From: Helicobacter muridarum
Lineage (GTDB): Bacteria > Campylobacterota > Campylobacteria > Campylobacterales > Helicobacteraceae
Direction of reading: 5' to 3'
Length of the DNA: 45,368 nucleotides
Assembly (NCBI RefSeq): GCF_000765805.2
Contig: NZ_JRPD02000017.1
Location: 1-45,368, forward strand
Of the stretch, positions 1 to 8,935 are shown piece by piece. The position numbers and the translations under genes are program-made. Within the stretch, counting starts at the first letter, position 1. Each line of letters starts with the position of its first letter. The notes beneath the pieces were generated by a model. It ran no database searches, was not told the DNA's origin, and saw only the letters and a program-made list of their open reading frames with translations.

Positions 1-291
1 TAGATGAATAATAGCAAATCCACCTCCACCAATATTGCCTGCTGCAGGATGAGTTACAGCTAAAGCATATCCAACAGCCACAGCTGCATCAATGGCATTA
101 CCACCTTTATCAAGAATTTCTTTACCTATCTTTGTAGCATATTGACTACTGCTAATTGCAAGACCATTGCCATTAATATCCTTAATAGGTGGATAGCTAG
201 CTGCATTTAGTAAGTTTAGGGTTAGTAAGATGATTAGCAAAGTGCTTATTAAACTCATCGCTTTGTTGATTTTAATGGATTGGAAAGTCAT
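1..291 (-). CDS. ggt: Gamma-glutamyltranspeptidase, N-terminal part (cut by window edge)
   Basis: The first 97 residues of a periplasmic gamma-glutamyltranspeptidase, which cleaves glutathione and glutamine and transfers the glutamyl group. The start ATG at 291 follows an AAGGAAA ribosome site. A basic n-region and a leucine-rich core (about residues 8-28) form a signal peptide. The mature N-terminus shows the family signature: GKEILDKGGNAIDAAVAVGY, then a THPAAGNIGGGG glycine-rich segment. The autoprocessing threonine and the small subunit lie outside the window, so intactness cannot be judged. It is the last visible gene on this strand after the tol genes, 128 bases away, and may have its own promoter. 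In Helicobacter this enzyme is a known virulence and metabolism factor (family knowledge). Confidence 0.93.
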   Translation of the reverse strand, partial: MTFQSIKINKAMSLISTLLIILLTLNLLNAASYPPIKDINGNGLAISSSQYATKIGKEILDKGGNAIDAAVAVGYALAVTHPAAGNIGGGGFAIIHL

Positions 292-419
292 GTAAATTTC
301 CTTGTTGTGAGATACTGCATGATAGTGTTTTTTAAATATTAAGTCAATGTTAAGTATCTAAAAATTTTAATTAAAAATTTAAATACTTCTAATAATGTAA
401 CATTTGTTGATAGCATTTA

Positions 420-1328
420 TTAATAGCGTAAATCACTATTGATGTTTATATTAAATTCTATTGAATCTCTTGGGGGTATAGGGAATATTTTTTCTTCCAT
501 AGATCGCAAGAATGTGATTACAGCATTATTATATTCATTAAATGGTGATGGTCTTACTATATACATATAATATAACTTACCAGAATTATCTACCTTTATT
601 CTAACAGTAGTTCCGGTTGGAGTTTGTTGATAGAATCTATTTTTTTGCCATTCCAGCATTAGAATCTCTTGAATATCATCATACCATTTATCATATTTCT
701 GCATATCATCTGGACTACTTGAAATATTTGCTTTTTCCACAGTAATCTTTATTTGGATTGCATCATTTACACTATTTTTAAATGTCTGACTAGTTTGTCT
801 AAGTGCTTGAGCACTCTGCTTAATTGCATCTGCTTGACGCAACAAGGCTTCTGTTCTTTCTTTATCTCTTTGCTCCCTTTCTAATTTCTCTTGTTGCGCT
901 TTTTGTCTTGCCTCTTCTTCTGCTTTTCTTTGTTTTTCTTCTTCAAGTGGGTTTTTGTTTTGTATTGTTTCTGATGGAATAAATGAAAATACATCAATTA
1001 GATTTGGCTCAATAGGCTTTTTGACTATTCTCTCTTGTGGTGTTGGAGTAGGCTCTGGATTTTCTTCAGTCTCTTCTGGTTTTGTTTGTTCTTCTTGTTG
1101 ACTTTCTTTAGGATTTGAATCTATAACTTGAGATAATTCAATAGCCGAATCAATTTGAAAAATAAATTCAGATTCTGTGTTATATGTGTTAATATTTACT
1201 TGTTTGCGCACATGAAAAATTATGCTAATTAATATCATAATCATGAGTAAGTAAATAATAAAAGCCGCGACACCGCTCATAAAACAAAGCGGGAGACTCG
1301 AGTTAGTATGCACAATATTTGTTTGCAT
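420..1328 (-). CDS. TolA/TonB-like energy transducer
   Basis: A 302-residue protein that probably links the TolQR motor in the inner membrane to outer-membrane partners. It has one membrane segment near residues 18-38, a proline- and glutamate-rich stretch (with PEPTPTPQ), a charged K/E/Q/A-rich coiled coil (about 130-185) and a compact C-terminal domain with a TonB/TolA-like pattern (TTVRIKVDNSGKLYY). The start is taken at ATG 1328, with AGGAG seven bases upstream and 13 bases after the tolR stop. An upstream TTG-type start would overlap tolR. It is the third gene of the operon, so a TolA role is favoured, but the C-terminal domain alone does not separate TolA from TonB. Confidence 0.78.
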   Translation of the reverse strand: MQTNIVHTNSSLPLCFMSGVAAFIIYLLMIMILISIIFHVRKQVNINTYNTESEFIFQIDSAIELSQVIDSNPKESQQEEQTKPEETEENPEPTPTPQERIVKKPIEPNLIDVFSFIPSETIQNKNPLEEEKQRKAEEEARQKAQQEKLEREQRDKERTEALLRQADAIKQSAQALRQTSQTFKNSVNDAIQIKITVEKANISSSPDDMQKYDKWYDDIQEILMLEWQKNRFYQQTPTGTTVRIKVDNSGKLYYMYIVRPSPFNEYNNAVITFLRSMEEKIFPIPPRDSIEFNININSDLRY

Positions 1329-1341
1329 AGATGCTCCTAAA

Positions 1342-1734
1342 CTATTGAGTTCCCAATGAAACCTTAGTGAATCCAGCATTTTTTAATTTAGCAAATACCG
1401 GCATAACATCACCATAATATAGTTGTTTGTCAGCATAAATATATACTGGCTTATTTCTGTCAAACTCGCCAGTTTGTAGGGAAAAATTCTCCAAGAATTC
1501 TGAGTATTCAAATGACTTAGTATCAACAAAAACAGTTTTTTCCTTATCAATTCTTACGGATAAAATATTATTTGGTTCTGCTTTGCTTGTTTTTGAGCCT
1601 TGAGGCAAGGTTATATCTTCCCTATATACAATAGCTGGAGTAGTAACCATTAATATAGATAATAATACTAACATAATGTCCACTAATGGAGTAATATTTA
1701 ATTCTGGTTTTTCGTCAAGATGTAAATCGTTCAT
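1342..1734 (-). CDS. tolR: TolR/ExbD family biopolymer transport protein
   Basis: A 130-residue inner-membrane protein with a short cytoplasmic N-terminus, one transmembrane helix (about residues 14-34) and a periplasmic domain. The helix carries the family motif NITPLVDIMLVLL, whose aspartate conducts protons in TolR and ExbD. With TolQ it forms the motor driven by proton motive force. Its start lies two bases after the tolQ stop and the next gene begins 13 bases after its own stop, so the three are almost certainly cotranscribed and translationally coupled. TolR and ExbD are hard to separate by sequence; the TolQ-like partner supports TolR. Confidence 0.87.
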   Translation of the reverse strand: MNDLHLDEKPELNITPLVDIMLVLLSILMVTTPAIVYREDITLPQGSKTSKAEPNNILSVRIDKEKTVFVDTKSFEYSEFLENFSLQTGEFDRNKPVYIYADKQLYYGDVMPVFAKLKNAGFTKVSLGTQ

Positions 1735-1736
1735 TA

Positions 1737-2351
1737 CTAGCTCCTTTGGACACTCTGAATAGTCTTTTTAATAGTTATTTCTTGATTGTTGTCTTTAGCA
1801 GAGATTGCAATGTCAATTTGAGATTGTAAACAAACTCCAAGCACAGAAATATTACGTCTTAAAATCATATAAAAAGAATAAGCCGGAATCGCGCATAATA
1901 TTCCCCAAGCAGTAGCTACAAGAGCCTTTGAGATGATTGGTGCAATTGCTTCGAATGTAGCTTGTCCATTAGATCCTAAATGCGAAAAAGCTTCAAGAAT
2001 CTCTACAACAGTGCCAAATAACCCTATGAAGGGGGCAGTAGAGCTAACAATACTAAGGAATGTTAGCCCATTACTAGCGTTTCTTAGTAATTGTTCTTTC
2101 CATACATGCAGCATTTCTTTTGAGAGTATGTTGTGCCCATTTGCTCTTGTAAATACTGCACTTTGAGGAATGTTAATATCCTTTGATAGCAATAAATCTA
2201 GAGAATAAGATTCTCTATCTTGCATACCTCTGATGATAAACCATTTGTATATAAAAATCCAAAATGTAACAATCAAGTAGATTGAAAGCCACGCAATAAC
2301 AATTAAAGTTATAATCCCGCTTGTTTCAAAAAAGCGAATAAACATTTCCAT
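1737..2351 (-). CDS. tolQ: TolQ/ExbB family proton channel protein
   Basis: A 204-residue inner-membrane protein with three predicted helices, the motor subunit that works with TolR. The segment APFIGLFGTVVEILEAFSHL, followed by QATFEAIAPIISKALVATA, matches the TolQ signature more closely than ExbB. The start is placed at ATG 2351 because GGTAGGAA sits just upstream; the longer frame begins with a TTG at 2411 without a good ribosome site. It is the first gene of the operon tolQ-tolR-tolA-like. tolB and pal, often part of this locus, are not in the window: ggt follows instead. Confidence 0.87.
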   Translation of the reverse strand: MEMFIRFFETSGIITLIVIAWLSIYLIVTFWIFIYKWFIIRGMQDRESYSLDLLLSKDINIPQSAVFTRANGHNILSKEMLHVWKEQLLRNASNGLTFLSIVSSTAPFIGLFGTVVEILEAFSHLGSNGQATFEAIAPIISKALVATAWGILCAIPAYSFYMILRRNISVLGVCLQSQIDIAISAKDNNQEITIKKTIQSVQRS

Positions 2352-2594
2352 TTGTATTCCTACCAACAAAGCTATAAAATAAGAAGAATGTATAGCAACT
2401 CTGAATGCCAATATTGTATAATATGCTAATGTATTGCTAAAGATTCTAACAAAACTATAATTCTATCTTATTTTAATGATGTTTTGGTATTTTAAGAGTA
2501 AATCTTAGTAATGTATCTAGGTTGTATTGTGTTGCATAACAATACTTAAGTTTTAATACTGTATAGAATTCTATTAAAAATAGATGAGGTTAGA

Positions 2595-3227
2595 ATGGAA
2601 GATAATATACAGATATCAGAAGTCTTTCTTATAATAATTGTATTGCTTTTCTTTTTTATCTTTATAAAAATTGTTTCTGTATGGAGCAAAAATCATAAAC
2701 CATTTGATTCTAAAAATAAAGATTCTAATGAAGAAGACTTTAAACAATATGCACAAGATTCCAAACAAGATGTAGGAATTAATGCTAAACAAGATTATAA
2801 GTCTTATGAAGATTCACACGCTAATATTAGTAAAAAAGATAATGAAAGCAGAAAAAAGGCATATTATAAGGAGAAAGGAGATAAATATGAGATTCAAATT
2901 GGAAGACTTTTCCAAGGACAAGGCTATAAAGTTTATTTCAAGGGTATTAATGAAGGAAGAAGAGATAATGGTATTGATTTGATTGCATATAATGGCAAAG
3001 AAGTTGCGCTAATACAATGTAAAAATTGGGAGAGGACACAAGTAAAGCATGAACATTTAAGAATCTTTATGGGGGATTGCTCTTCGTATTTAGAAAAGAA
3101 TCTAAATAAATTTAAGAATAAAGATGTTCGTAGGATTTTTGTAACAAGTTGTAAAAATCAAGATTATGCCTTGCAGAGATATATAGAGGAGAATGAAGTA
3201 GAATATATAGTGATTCCATATTCTTAG
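2595..3227 (+). CDS. Membrane-anchored Mrr-like restriction endonuclease-fold protein
   Basis: A 210-residue protein with one N-terminal transmembrane helix (residues 9-27), a charged low-complexity linker (about 30-95) and a C-terminal PD-(D/E)xK nuclease domain of the Mrr_cat type. Visible active-site residues are Asp128 in the NGIDLIA motif and Gln141-Cys-Lys143 in ALIQCKNW, with Glu99 on the preceding helix (KYEIQIGRLF). This is the usual Mrr order E...D...QxK. The ATG at 2595 follows GATGAGGTTAGA. It stands alone between the tolQ promoter region and a transporter. Related proteins are annotated as restriction endonucleases; membrane tethering suggests action on incoming or membrane-proximal DNA, which is inference. 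Confidence 0.8.
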   Translation: MEDNIQISEVFLIIIVLLFFFIFIKIVSVWSKNHKPFDSKNKDSNEEDFKQYAQDSKQDVGINAKQDYKSYEDSHANISKKDNESRKKAYYKEKGDKYEIQIGRLFQGQGYKVYFKGINEGRRDNGIDLIAYNGKEVALIQCKNWERTQVKHEHLRIFMGDCSSYLEKNLNKFKNKDVRRIFVTSCKNQDYALQRYIEENEVEYIVIPYS

Positions 3228-3521
3228 CTATTTAATCAATTTACTTTAATATATTGAACTAGGTTTATAAATTTGCTAAATTAGCATAAGTTTGGTTATT
3301 TATTAAGTAGTATAATTTATAATAATTATATTCAATATTTGCCAATTTACTTGATATTTTATTTTAGTAAAATAGGTATTTATTATATGAAATTATCTTT
3401 TTTTTGAATTTTAATTATTACTTAATTTCATATCATAAAGCATTTAATCTCATATTATTGTTTTGATTCTTATTTTTCTAATGATTGTGTTAGAATTAGC
3501 ATTATTTTAGTAAGTAGAGCT
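3228..3521. other. AT-rich intergenic region with one inverted repeat
   Basis: No gene is visible in this 294-base stretch. It contains an exact 11-base inverted repeat (ATATGAAATTA at 3385-3395 and its complement at 3423-3433, spacer 27). It could be the end of the nuclease transcript or part of the transporter control region. In such AT-rich DNA it may also be chance. Confidence 0.4.
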
Positions 3522-4421
3522 ATGAAAACATTAATGATAATTGCCATGATGGGTTGGGGGCTTGTGTGGCCGCTATCTAAGCTTATTGTTGAGATTTTAA
3601 ATCCAGAACAAGCCTCTTGTATTCGCTTCATAATTGTTAGTATAAGCTTTATGCCCATTATGATATATCTTAGGATTCCATTTAAGATTCCAAAAATATC
3701 TATAATCCCAATTTGTTTAATGGGAATCTTTACTGCTATATACAATTATCTAATGTATATAGGATTGCAATATGGTGATGCAGGTAGTGCTGGTGTTATG
3801 ACAGAGGTTTTACCTGTGATTATTGCAACATTCATCTGGAGCTTAATTCGTAAATCAAGTTTGCTCAAACGTGAAAAATGGGGATTAGCATTTGGTGTTT
3901 TATCTGGAGTTTTTCTTACTAATGTATTTGCAAATATACAAAATCTACTTACACCATTTAATAGTATATATCTTTTAGCTGCATTTTGCTGGGCTATATT
4001 AATGATTATCTCAAGATATGCCACAGAGTATATTTCTGTTATTACGCTTAGTTTTTATTCTAGTCTAATTACTGCAATATCTCTTATGCCTAGCTTTTTT
4101 TATTATGGTATTGATGGAGTATTGGAATCTGATTTTAGATTCTGGATTTCTATGATTGTTGTTGCTTTATTTTGCACTACATTTTCTACAGCTACTTATT
4201 ATCGTGGATTGCAGGTGCTTGGTATAACACAAGGAGGAGTTTATGGTCTGCTTGTGCCTGTGTTCGCTTTGGGATTTTCATGGGTTTTGCTTGGTGAAAT
4301 CCCACAATGGTATACAGTAGTTGGAGGATTTATTGCAATATTTGCTATTTATTTGATCAATTACTTAAATCCTAAGCATTTTAGTATATTAGAAAAATAT
4401 TTGGGTAAATTTAAACCTTAG
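3522..4421 (+). CDS. EamA/DMT-family transporter
   Basis: A 299-residue, very hydrophobic protein with about ten transmembrane helices in two EamA repeats, the size and layout of drug/metabolite transporters. The first repeat begins AMMGWGLVWPLSKLIVEILN with the typical small-residue, W-x-x-x-K pattern. The second contains TYYRGLQVLGITQGGVYGLL and ends with GEIPQWYTVVGGFIAIFAIY, the usual last-helix motif. Substrate cannot be deduced. The ATG at 3522 has only a weak upstream purine stretch (AGTAGAG). Its stop overlaps the stop of the convergent argD gene by a few bases, so there is no room for a separate terminator between them. Confidence 0.87.
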   Translation: MKTLMIIAMMGWGLVWPLSKLIVEILNPEQASCIRFIIVSISFMPIMIYLRIPFKIPKISIIPICLMGIFTAIYNYLMYIGLQYGDAGSAGVMTEVLPVIIATFIWSLIRKSSLLKREKWGLAFGVLSGVFLTNVFANIQNLLTPFNSIYLLAAFCWAILMIISRYATEYISVITLSFYSSLITAISLMPSFFYYGIDGVLESDFRFWISMIVVALFCTTFSTATYYRGLQVLGITQGGVYGLLVPVFALGFSWVLLGEIPQWYTVVGGFIAIFAIYLINYLNPKHFSILEKYLGKFKP

Positions 4422-5635
4422 TCAATACTGTCTAAGACTACCTTAAGTTTATCAATCATCATATCTATATGCTCTTTTTGCACAATAAGAGGCGGAGCAA
4501 AACGCAAGCTATTATCACCAGCTGGTAAGATAATTAGCCCTTGTTCTAGGGCTTTAGAGATTATATCTGTGTTTTTATATTTTTCTATTATCCAAACCCC
4601 CTGTAATAATCCTAATCCCTGCCTTTTTGTTAGTATATCATATTGCTCTACTATGGAATCTAGTGCGTTAATTAGATATTCTGACATAGATTCTACATTG
4701 GCTAATATTTTTTCTTTCTGAAATATATCAAATACAGCATTTACTCCTGCACATACCAGAGGATTTCCGCCATAAGTTGTTCCATGGTCCCCTTCTGCAA
4801 GAGAGCTAGAAGCTACGCGCTCATTCACGCCAAAAGCCCCCACAGGAAGCCCACAGCCAAGTGCCTTTGCTGTGCTAAATATGTCTGGCTTGATTCCATA
4901 ATGTTGCCATGCAAACATCTTGCCAGATCTCCCCATACCACATTGAATTTCATCAAGCACAAGCAATATATCATTTTCATCGCAAATTTTCCGAATCTTA
5001 ACCAAGAAATCCTTTTTAGCTGGAGTAATTCCGCCTTCTCCTTGTATGGTTTCTAGGAATATGGCGCAAGTTTGAGAATCTATATTACGCTCAACACTTG
5101 CTATTTCGTTAAAATCAGCAAAATGAACACCATCTAGCAGGGGCTTGAATGGTTCTTGATATACAGGATTGCCTGTTAATGATAGTGCGCCTATGCTTCT
5201 ACCATGAAAGCTATTTTTGAATGCTATGATATTGTGCTTATGATGCTTGTCTCGCAAAAAAGCATATTTCTTTGCAGCCTTTATTGCACCTTCATTTGCT
5301 TCCGTTCCTGAGTTTGTCCAAAATATTTTCTCTATCCCACTAGCTTCGCTAAGCTTTTTTGCTGCAGTGATTGCTGGGACATTGTAGTAAAGATTTGATG
5401 TGTGTAAAATTTTGTTTATTTGATTATATAGGGCTTCATTTAAATCCTTGTGTTGGTATCCTAGTGCGCAAACTGCTATACCTGCACCAAAGTCTAAATA
5501 TTCATTATTGTCAATATCGTAAAGAAAAACACCATTACCCCTATCTATAATTAGTTTTCTATTGTATGTTTTTAGTAGCACTTTCTCTGCTTGTGCAATT
5601 AGCTCTGAATGATTAGAATCTTGTGTTTGTTGCAT
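4418..5635 (-). CDS. argD: Acetylornithine/ornithine aminotransferase family (class III, PLP)
   Basis: A 405-residue PLP-dependent class III aminotransferase. Acetylornithine aminotransferase (arginine pathway, possibly also succinyl-DAP in lysine synthesis) is the best match. Visible motifs: YLDFGAGIAVCALGY near the N-terminus, TNSGTEANEGAIKAAKKYA (cofactor phosphate binding), FHGRSIGALSLTGN, LVLDEIQCGMGRSGK (the DEIQ aspartate pairs with the PLP ring nitrogen) and STAKALGCGLPVGAF with the Schiff-base lysine. The start is ATG 5635 behind AAGGATA; the frame extends to a TTG at 5677 that lacks support. No other arginine genes are adjacent. Confidence 0.88.
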   Translation of the reverse strand: MQQTQDSNHSELIAQAEKVLLKTYNRKLIIDRGNGVFLYDIDNNEYLDFGAGIAVCALGYQHKDLNEALYNQINKILHTSNLYYNVPAITAAKKLSEASGIEKIFWTNSGTEANEGAIKAAKKYAFLRDKHHKHNIIAFKNSFHGRSIGALSLTGNPVYQEPFKPLLDGVHFADFNEIASVERNIDSQTCAIFLETIQGEGGITPAKKDFLVKIRKICDENDILLVLDEIQCGMGRSGKMFAWQHYGIKPDIFSTAKALGCGLPVGAFGVNERVASSSLAEGDHGTTYGGNPLVCAGVNAVFDIFQKEKILANVESMSEYLINALDSIVEQYDILTKRQGLGLLQGVWIIEKYKNTDIISKALEQGLIILPAGDNSLRFAPPLIVQKEHIDMMIDKLKVVLDSID

Positions 5636-5857
5636 GATTATCCTTGTAGATTTCTGATTTATTGTTGATTTAAGCAATTGATAGAATTATAATTATTGCA
5701 TAAATATACTTAAAAGAAAAAGAATTGGATTTCATAAATGCTAGTTTGCTTAGCTATTTGGTTTGTGTTGTATAAGTTTAACATATTAAACTTAACTCAA
5801 TTATGTTAATCTTAGCTTATATAATTTTAACAATATGTAAAAAGCTTTAATATTGCG

Positions 5858-8101
5858 CTATTTTCCCTTATATTTGTAACTTAATTGTGCATAGAAGTTA
5901 GCCCCTTCTACTTGATAAAAGTCATAGTAGCGGTTGTTTGTTATATTATTAAAGCTAACTGATAAGTCTAAACCCATACGCCATGTATAACCAAGTTTTG
6001 CATTTAGGGTAAATTGAGAATCATAATAACCATAAGTGTAGCTAATAGGAGTTGAATTTGCATCATCATTATAAAATGGCGGTGTGTAATATGCCCATAG
6101 CGAAGCATAAAACCCATATTTTGGAATGTAGTTAAGTGAGATATTTAGCATATGTTTTGGCAGGCCTACAAGTTGCTTGCCCACAGATTGTGGTCTTGCT
6201 GCATTTTTTAAAATCACTGCATTTGTGAGAGTATAGTTTGCCTCAAGTGATAAGTCGCTTAAAAAAAGCGGAATAAGCATATTTAGCTCAATTCCATTAA
6301 CACGTCCCTTACCCGCATTAATAAATCTCCATGGATCATTCATTTTGCCTGATCCTGAACGATAAATCATATCTTTCATTTCTAATTGATAGTAGTAAAT
6401 AGAGCCTATTAGATATTTTGTATTTAACTCTGCTCCTATGTCAAAGCTTATTGCACTTTCTTTCTTTAGATCTGGATTTAATGCCCAAAAGTTGCTTGCA
6501 TGTGTGAATTGATACATATCCCGTATTGTAGGCATTCTAAAGCCTGTTCCAATACTAGATTTTATAAGTAAAAAAGAAAATGGAAAATAGCTAACACTAA
6601 ATTTAGGACTAAAGATAGATTCATAATTTTTTATGTCATTTTGAGTTGTGTTTGGCATTACAAGATTATTTATGATATAACCATTGAAATTGCGCCAATA
6701 ATCATATCTAATTCCAAGGTTTGTATTGAAGTTGTCGAACCATTGTGCTTCCCAATTTGTATAAAATGAGCCTACAAAGGCTTGTTGACCAAATTTTATG
6801 CGATTGGTGGTGCGTGTGCTATTATCAAGCCAATTTGTCATATCTCGTTGAGCTTGGACATATCCATAGTAGCGAAATTGTATCCCTGAAGAAATTTTAT
6901 GAGAATCAAAGACTTGAGTTTGATAGATAATATCTAAATAATTGCTAGTAGAATCTATGTCTTGTGTAGTGCCAGGACCACCATTTCTATCTCCACTACC
7001 TTGCAAGGCGTCTTGCCAAATGCTTAGTAAATTCATTGATTGAAGTGAAACCTTAAGTATAGAATCTTCAAAGCTATGTGTATAACTAAGAGTTCCATAT
7101 ATATGGGAATATCTACCTCTACCTCCAAGCCCTGAACCTACAAAATAGTCTTTGCCATCAATTAAATTTGTAGGCTTTCCAGTTTTTTGCTTACGTAAAA
7201 AGCTTATAGGATTCTTAAACTCATAATCATAGCTAGATAAGCCAATCATAGCACTTAGCATATCATTATCACTTATATCATATTCTGCTTTAATGCGTGT
7301 ATCATAGATATTATAAGCTCTATCTCCACCTGTGCCAATGATAGTCTGTCCAGCCTTATCAATAATAAATCCAGTTACTGGAGTGCTTGCATTTGTAACT
7401 GTCGTAGAACCCTTAGCAAAATATGTAGGAAAGCTAGAATAGCCATCACTTCTTTTATAGCCAAAGTTAAACTTTAACCTTAGTCTTTTGTCCAGTAAAG
7501 AACCACCAATTAAGCCATAGAGCCTAACTACATTTTTATCTGCTACTCCCTTTTGTAACTCATTTCCATAGCCAATACTAGCCCTTACCTCAAATTCATT
7601 TGGCATGGCAGTAATAAAATGTATTACTCCACCAATAGCCCCTGTTCCATAGAGACTAGAATATGAACCTCTAGCAATTTCTACTCGCTCAACATCTTCT
7701 AAAAAGATTTGATTAATAATGCGATTTTCTCCCTCTAAATCGCTTAGTATTAAACCATCAAGCAAGATCAAAGTGCCATAATTGATACCACGAATTCTTA
7801 TCTTTGGACGCGGATTAAACGATACGTCATTGTCAATCCTAACACCTGCTGATTTTTTAACAATATCTGAGATTTTTGTATTGGCTGTTTTACGTATTTT
7901 ATTAGATTCTATAACCGATATATTGCCCGGAATATTTACCACATCACTTTTTAATGCGCTACCTGTTGCGACTACATTCTCTAAGGAATATTTTTGATTA
8001 TTATTTATACTTAAATCTATTTCTACATCTTCTTGTGTATCGCCATTGACCGCAAGCATAATTTGGCAAAGAGCGAATGATAAAATAAATATTTTTTTCA
8101 T
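5858..8101 (-). CDS. TonB-dependent outer-membrane receptor (paralogue A)
   Basis: A 747-residue ligand-gated outer-membrane channel. It has an N-terminal signal peptide (residues 1-18), a TonB-box region near VVATGSAL, a plug domain (about 40-170) with IRIRGINYGTLILLDGLILS and EDVERVEIARGSYSSLYG, and a 22-strand-type barrel with conserved FSPKFSVSYF, GTGFRMPTIRDMY and LKKESAISFDIGAEL segments. The ligand is not evident; iron, haem, nickel or cobalamin are all possible. The ATG at 8101 follows AAAGGAAA. It is clearly homologous to the receptor at 9888-12185 (shared NPRPxIRIRGINYGTLI, TNNRYYDFY and FYAQL motifs), which lies in inverted orientation two genes away. Confidence 0.92.
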   Translation of the reverse strand: MKKIFILSFALCQIMLAVNGDTQEDVEIDLSINNNQKYSLENVVATGSALKSDVVNIPGNISVIESNKIRKTANTKISDIVKKSAGVRIDNDVSFNPRPKIRIRGINYGTLILLDGLILSDLEGENRIINQIFLEDVERVEIARGSYSSLYGTGAIGGVIHFITAMPNEFEVRASIGYGNELQKGVADKNVVRLYGLIGGSLLDKRLRLKFNFGYKRSDGYSSFPTYFAKGSTTVTNASTPVTGFIIDKAGQTIIGTGGDRAYNIYDTRIKAEYDISDNDMLSAMIGLSSYDYEFKNPISFLRKQKTGKPTNLIDGKDYFVGSGLGGRGRYSHIYGTLSYTHSFEDSILKVSLQSMNLLSIWQDALQGSGDRNGGPGTTQDIDSTSNYLDIIYQTQVFDSHKISSGIQFRYYGYVQAQRDMTNWLDNSTRTTNRIKFGQQAFVGSFYTNWEAQWFDNFNTNLGIRYDYWRNFNGYIINNLVMPNTTQNDIKNYESIFSPKFSVSYFPFSFLLIKSSIGTGFRMPTIRDMYQFTHASNFWALNPDLKKESAISFDIGAELNTKYLIGSIYYYQLEMKDMIYRSGSGKMNDPWRFINAGKGRVNGIELNMLIPLFLSDLSLEANYTLTNAVILKNAARPQSVGKQLVGLPKHMLNISLNYIPKYGFYASLWAYYTPPFYNDDANSTPISYTYGYYDSQFTLNAKLGYTWRMGLDLSVSFNNITNNRYYDFYQVEGANFYAQLSYKYKGK

Positions 8102-8409
8102 ATTTTTCCTTTACATTTTTTATACTTGTTAATTTTTTATAAAGTATTTATTCTATCAATTTTTATTGATATTTATTATAAAAATATTACTAATTACAAC
8201 TTAAGTAATACCAAGCTTGACATATTGTGTTACAAATTTTCTGAATCTAAGGAAAACTATAAAATTAACGATAAAAATGCAGTTTAATTAATATATATGT
8301 GCATCGCACAATGTATAAGCTTTATGTTAGATAATGAGTAAAGCCATGTTTTAATTTTATGGCTAATGTATGTAGGTATTGAAGTAATTAAAGCAAGGAT
8401 AAATGATAG
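8102..8409. other. Intergenic region upstream of TonB receptor A
   Basis: No gene is visible in these 308 bases. The part next to 8101 carries the likely receptor promoter. Two small hairpins are present: TGTGC-ATC-GCACA at 8298-8310 and AGCCAT/ATGGCT at 8343-8365. The second lies just beyond the yqeY stop and may end that transcript, although no T-tract follows. Confidence 0.4.
8175..8180 (-). promoter_or_regulatory. Putative -10 box of TonB receptor A
   Basis: TATAAT on the minus strand about 75 bases upstream of the receptor ATG, within very AT-rich DNA, as is usual for the vegetative promoters of this group. No convincing -35 or Fur box was recognised. Inference from sequence only. Confidence 0.35.
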
Positions 8410-8859
8410 TTAAGAGCTAAGTAACTTCTTTGCCATATCGGCAATTCTCTTGTTTGTTGCCACAGAGCTAAGCGATTTTGCCTCTGCCATAACTTTTCCT
8501 AAATCTTTTAAATCTTTTGCTTCTACTCTAGCTATAATGTCTCTTAAATTCGCATCTAATTGGACATCATCTATTTGCTTTGGCATATATTCCATAATTA
8601 AATTTATCTCATAGTTTTCTTTTTCTGCTAGGTCATCTCTATTAGCTTTTTGATAGCTCTCTCTAGCATCTTCCCTTTGTTTTAACGCGGTTTTTAGAAT
8701 CCCCAAGCAATCTTCATCATTTAATTCAATACGTTTATCAATTTCAACTTGTTTCAAGGCAGAATGCAATGTGCGCAGTGCGTCTCTTTTTTTGGAATCT
8801 TTTGCTTTCATAGCTTCTTTAATATCATTTAAAATTCTATTTTTAATAGCAATTTCCAT
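8410..8859 (-). CDS. GatB/YqeY domain protein
   Basis: A 149-residue cytoplasmic YqeY-family protein, the same helical domain found at the C-terminus of the amidotransferase subunit GatB. Typical features are the N-terminal pattern IKEAMKAKDSKKRDALRTLH, then QREDARESYQKANRDDLAEKE, EYMPKQIDD and the final GKVMAEAKS with a short helical end. Members are thought to bind tRNA, but the free-standing form has no settled role. The ATG at 8859 has a strong AAGGAG site. It is transcribed away from flgH; the two genes share a 76-base divergent upstream region that includes the sigma54-type promoter of flgH. Confidence 0.88.
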   Translation of the reverse strand: MEIAIKNRILNDIKEAMKAKDSKKRDALRTLHSALKQVEIDKRIELNDEDCLGILKTALKQREDARESYQKANRDDLAEKENYEINLIMEYMPKQIDDVQLDANLRDIIARVEAKDLKDLGKVMAEAKSLSSVATNKRIADMAKKLLSS

Positions 8860-8888
8860 GCTCTTTTTCTCCTTATGATTTATTATTA

Positions 8889-8902
8889 GGAATGTAATTT
8901 GC
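8889..8902 (+). promoter_or_regulatory. Sigma54 (RpoN) -24/-12 promoter of flgH
   Basis: GGAATGTAATTTGC followed by TT: the invariant GG (8889-8890) and GC (8901-8902) have exactly the spacing of the -24/-12 consensus. Transcription would start near 8914, leaving a leader of about 22 bases before the flgH ATG. Middle flagellar genes of Helicobacter and Campylobacter are commonly RpoN-dependent, which supports the assignment. Confidence 0.65.
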
Positions 8903-8935
8903 TTGTATTATACAACTTTTACTAAAGGATTAGTT

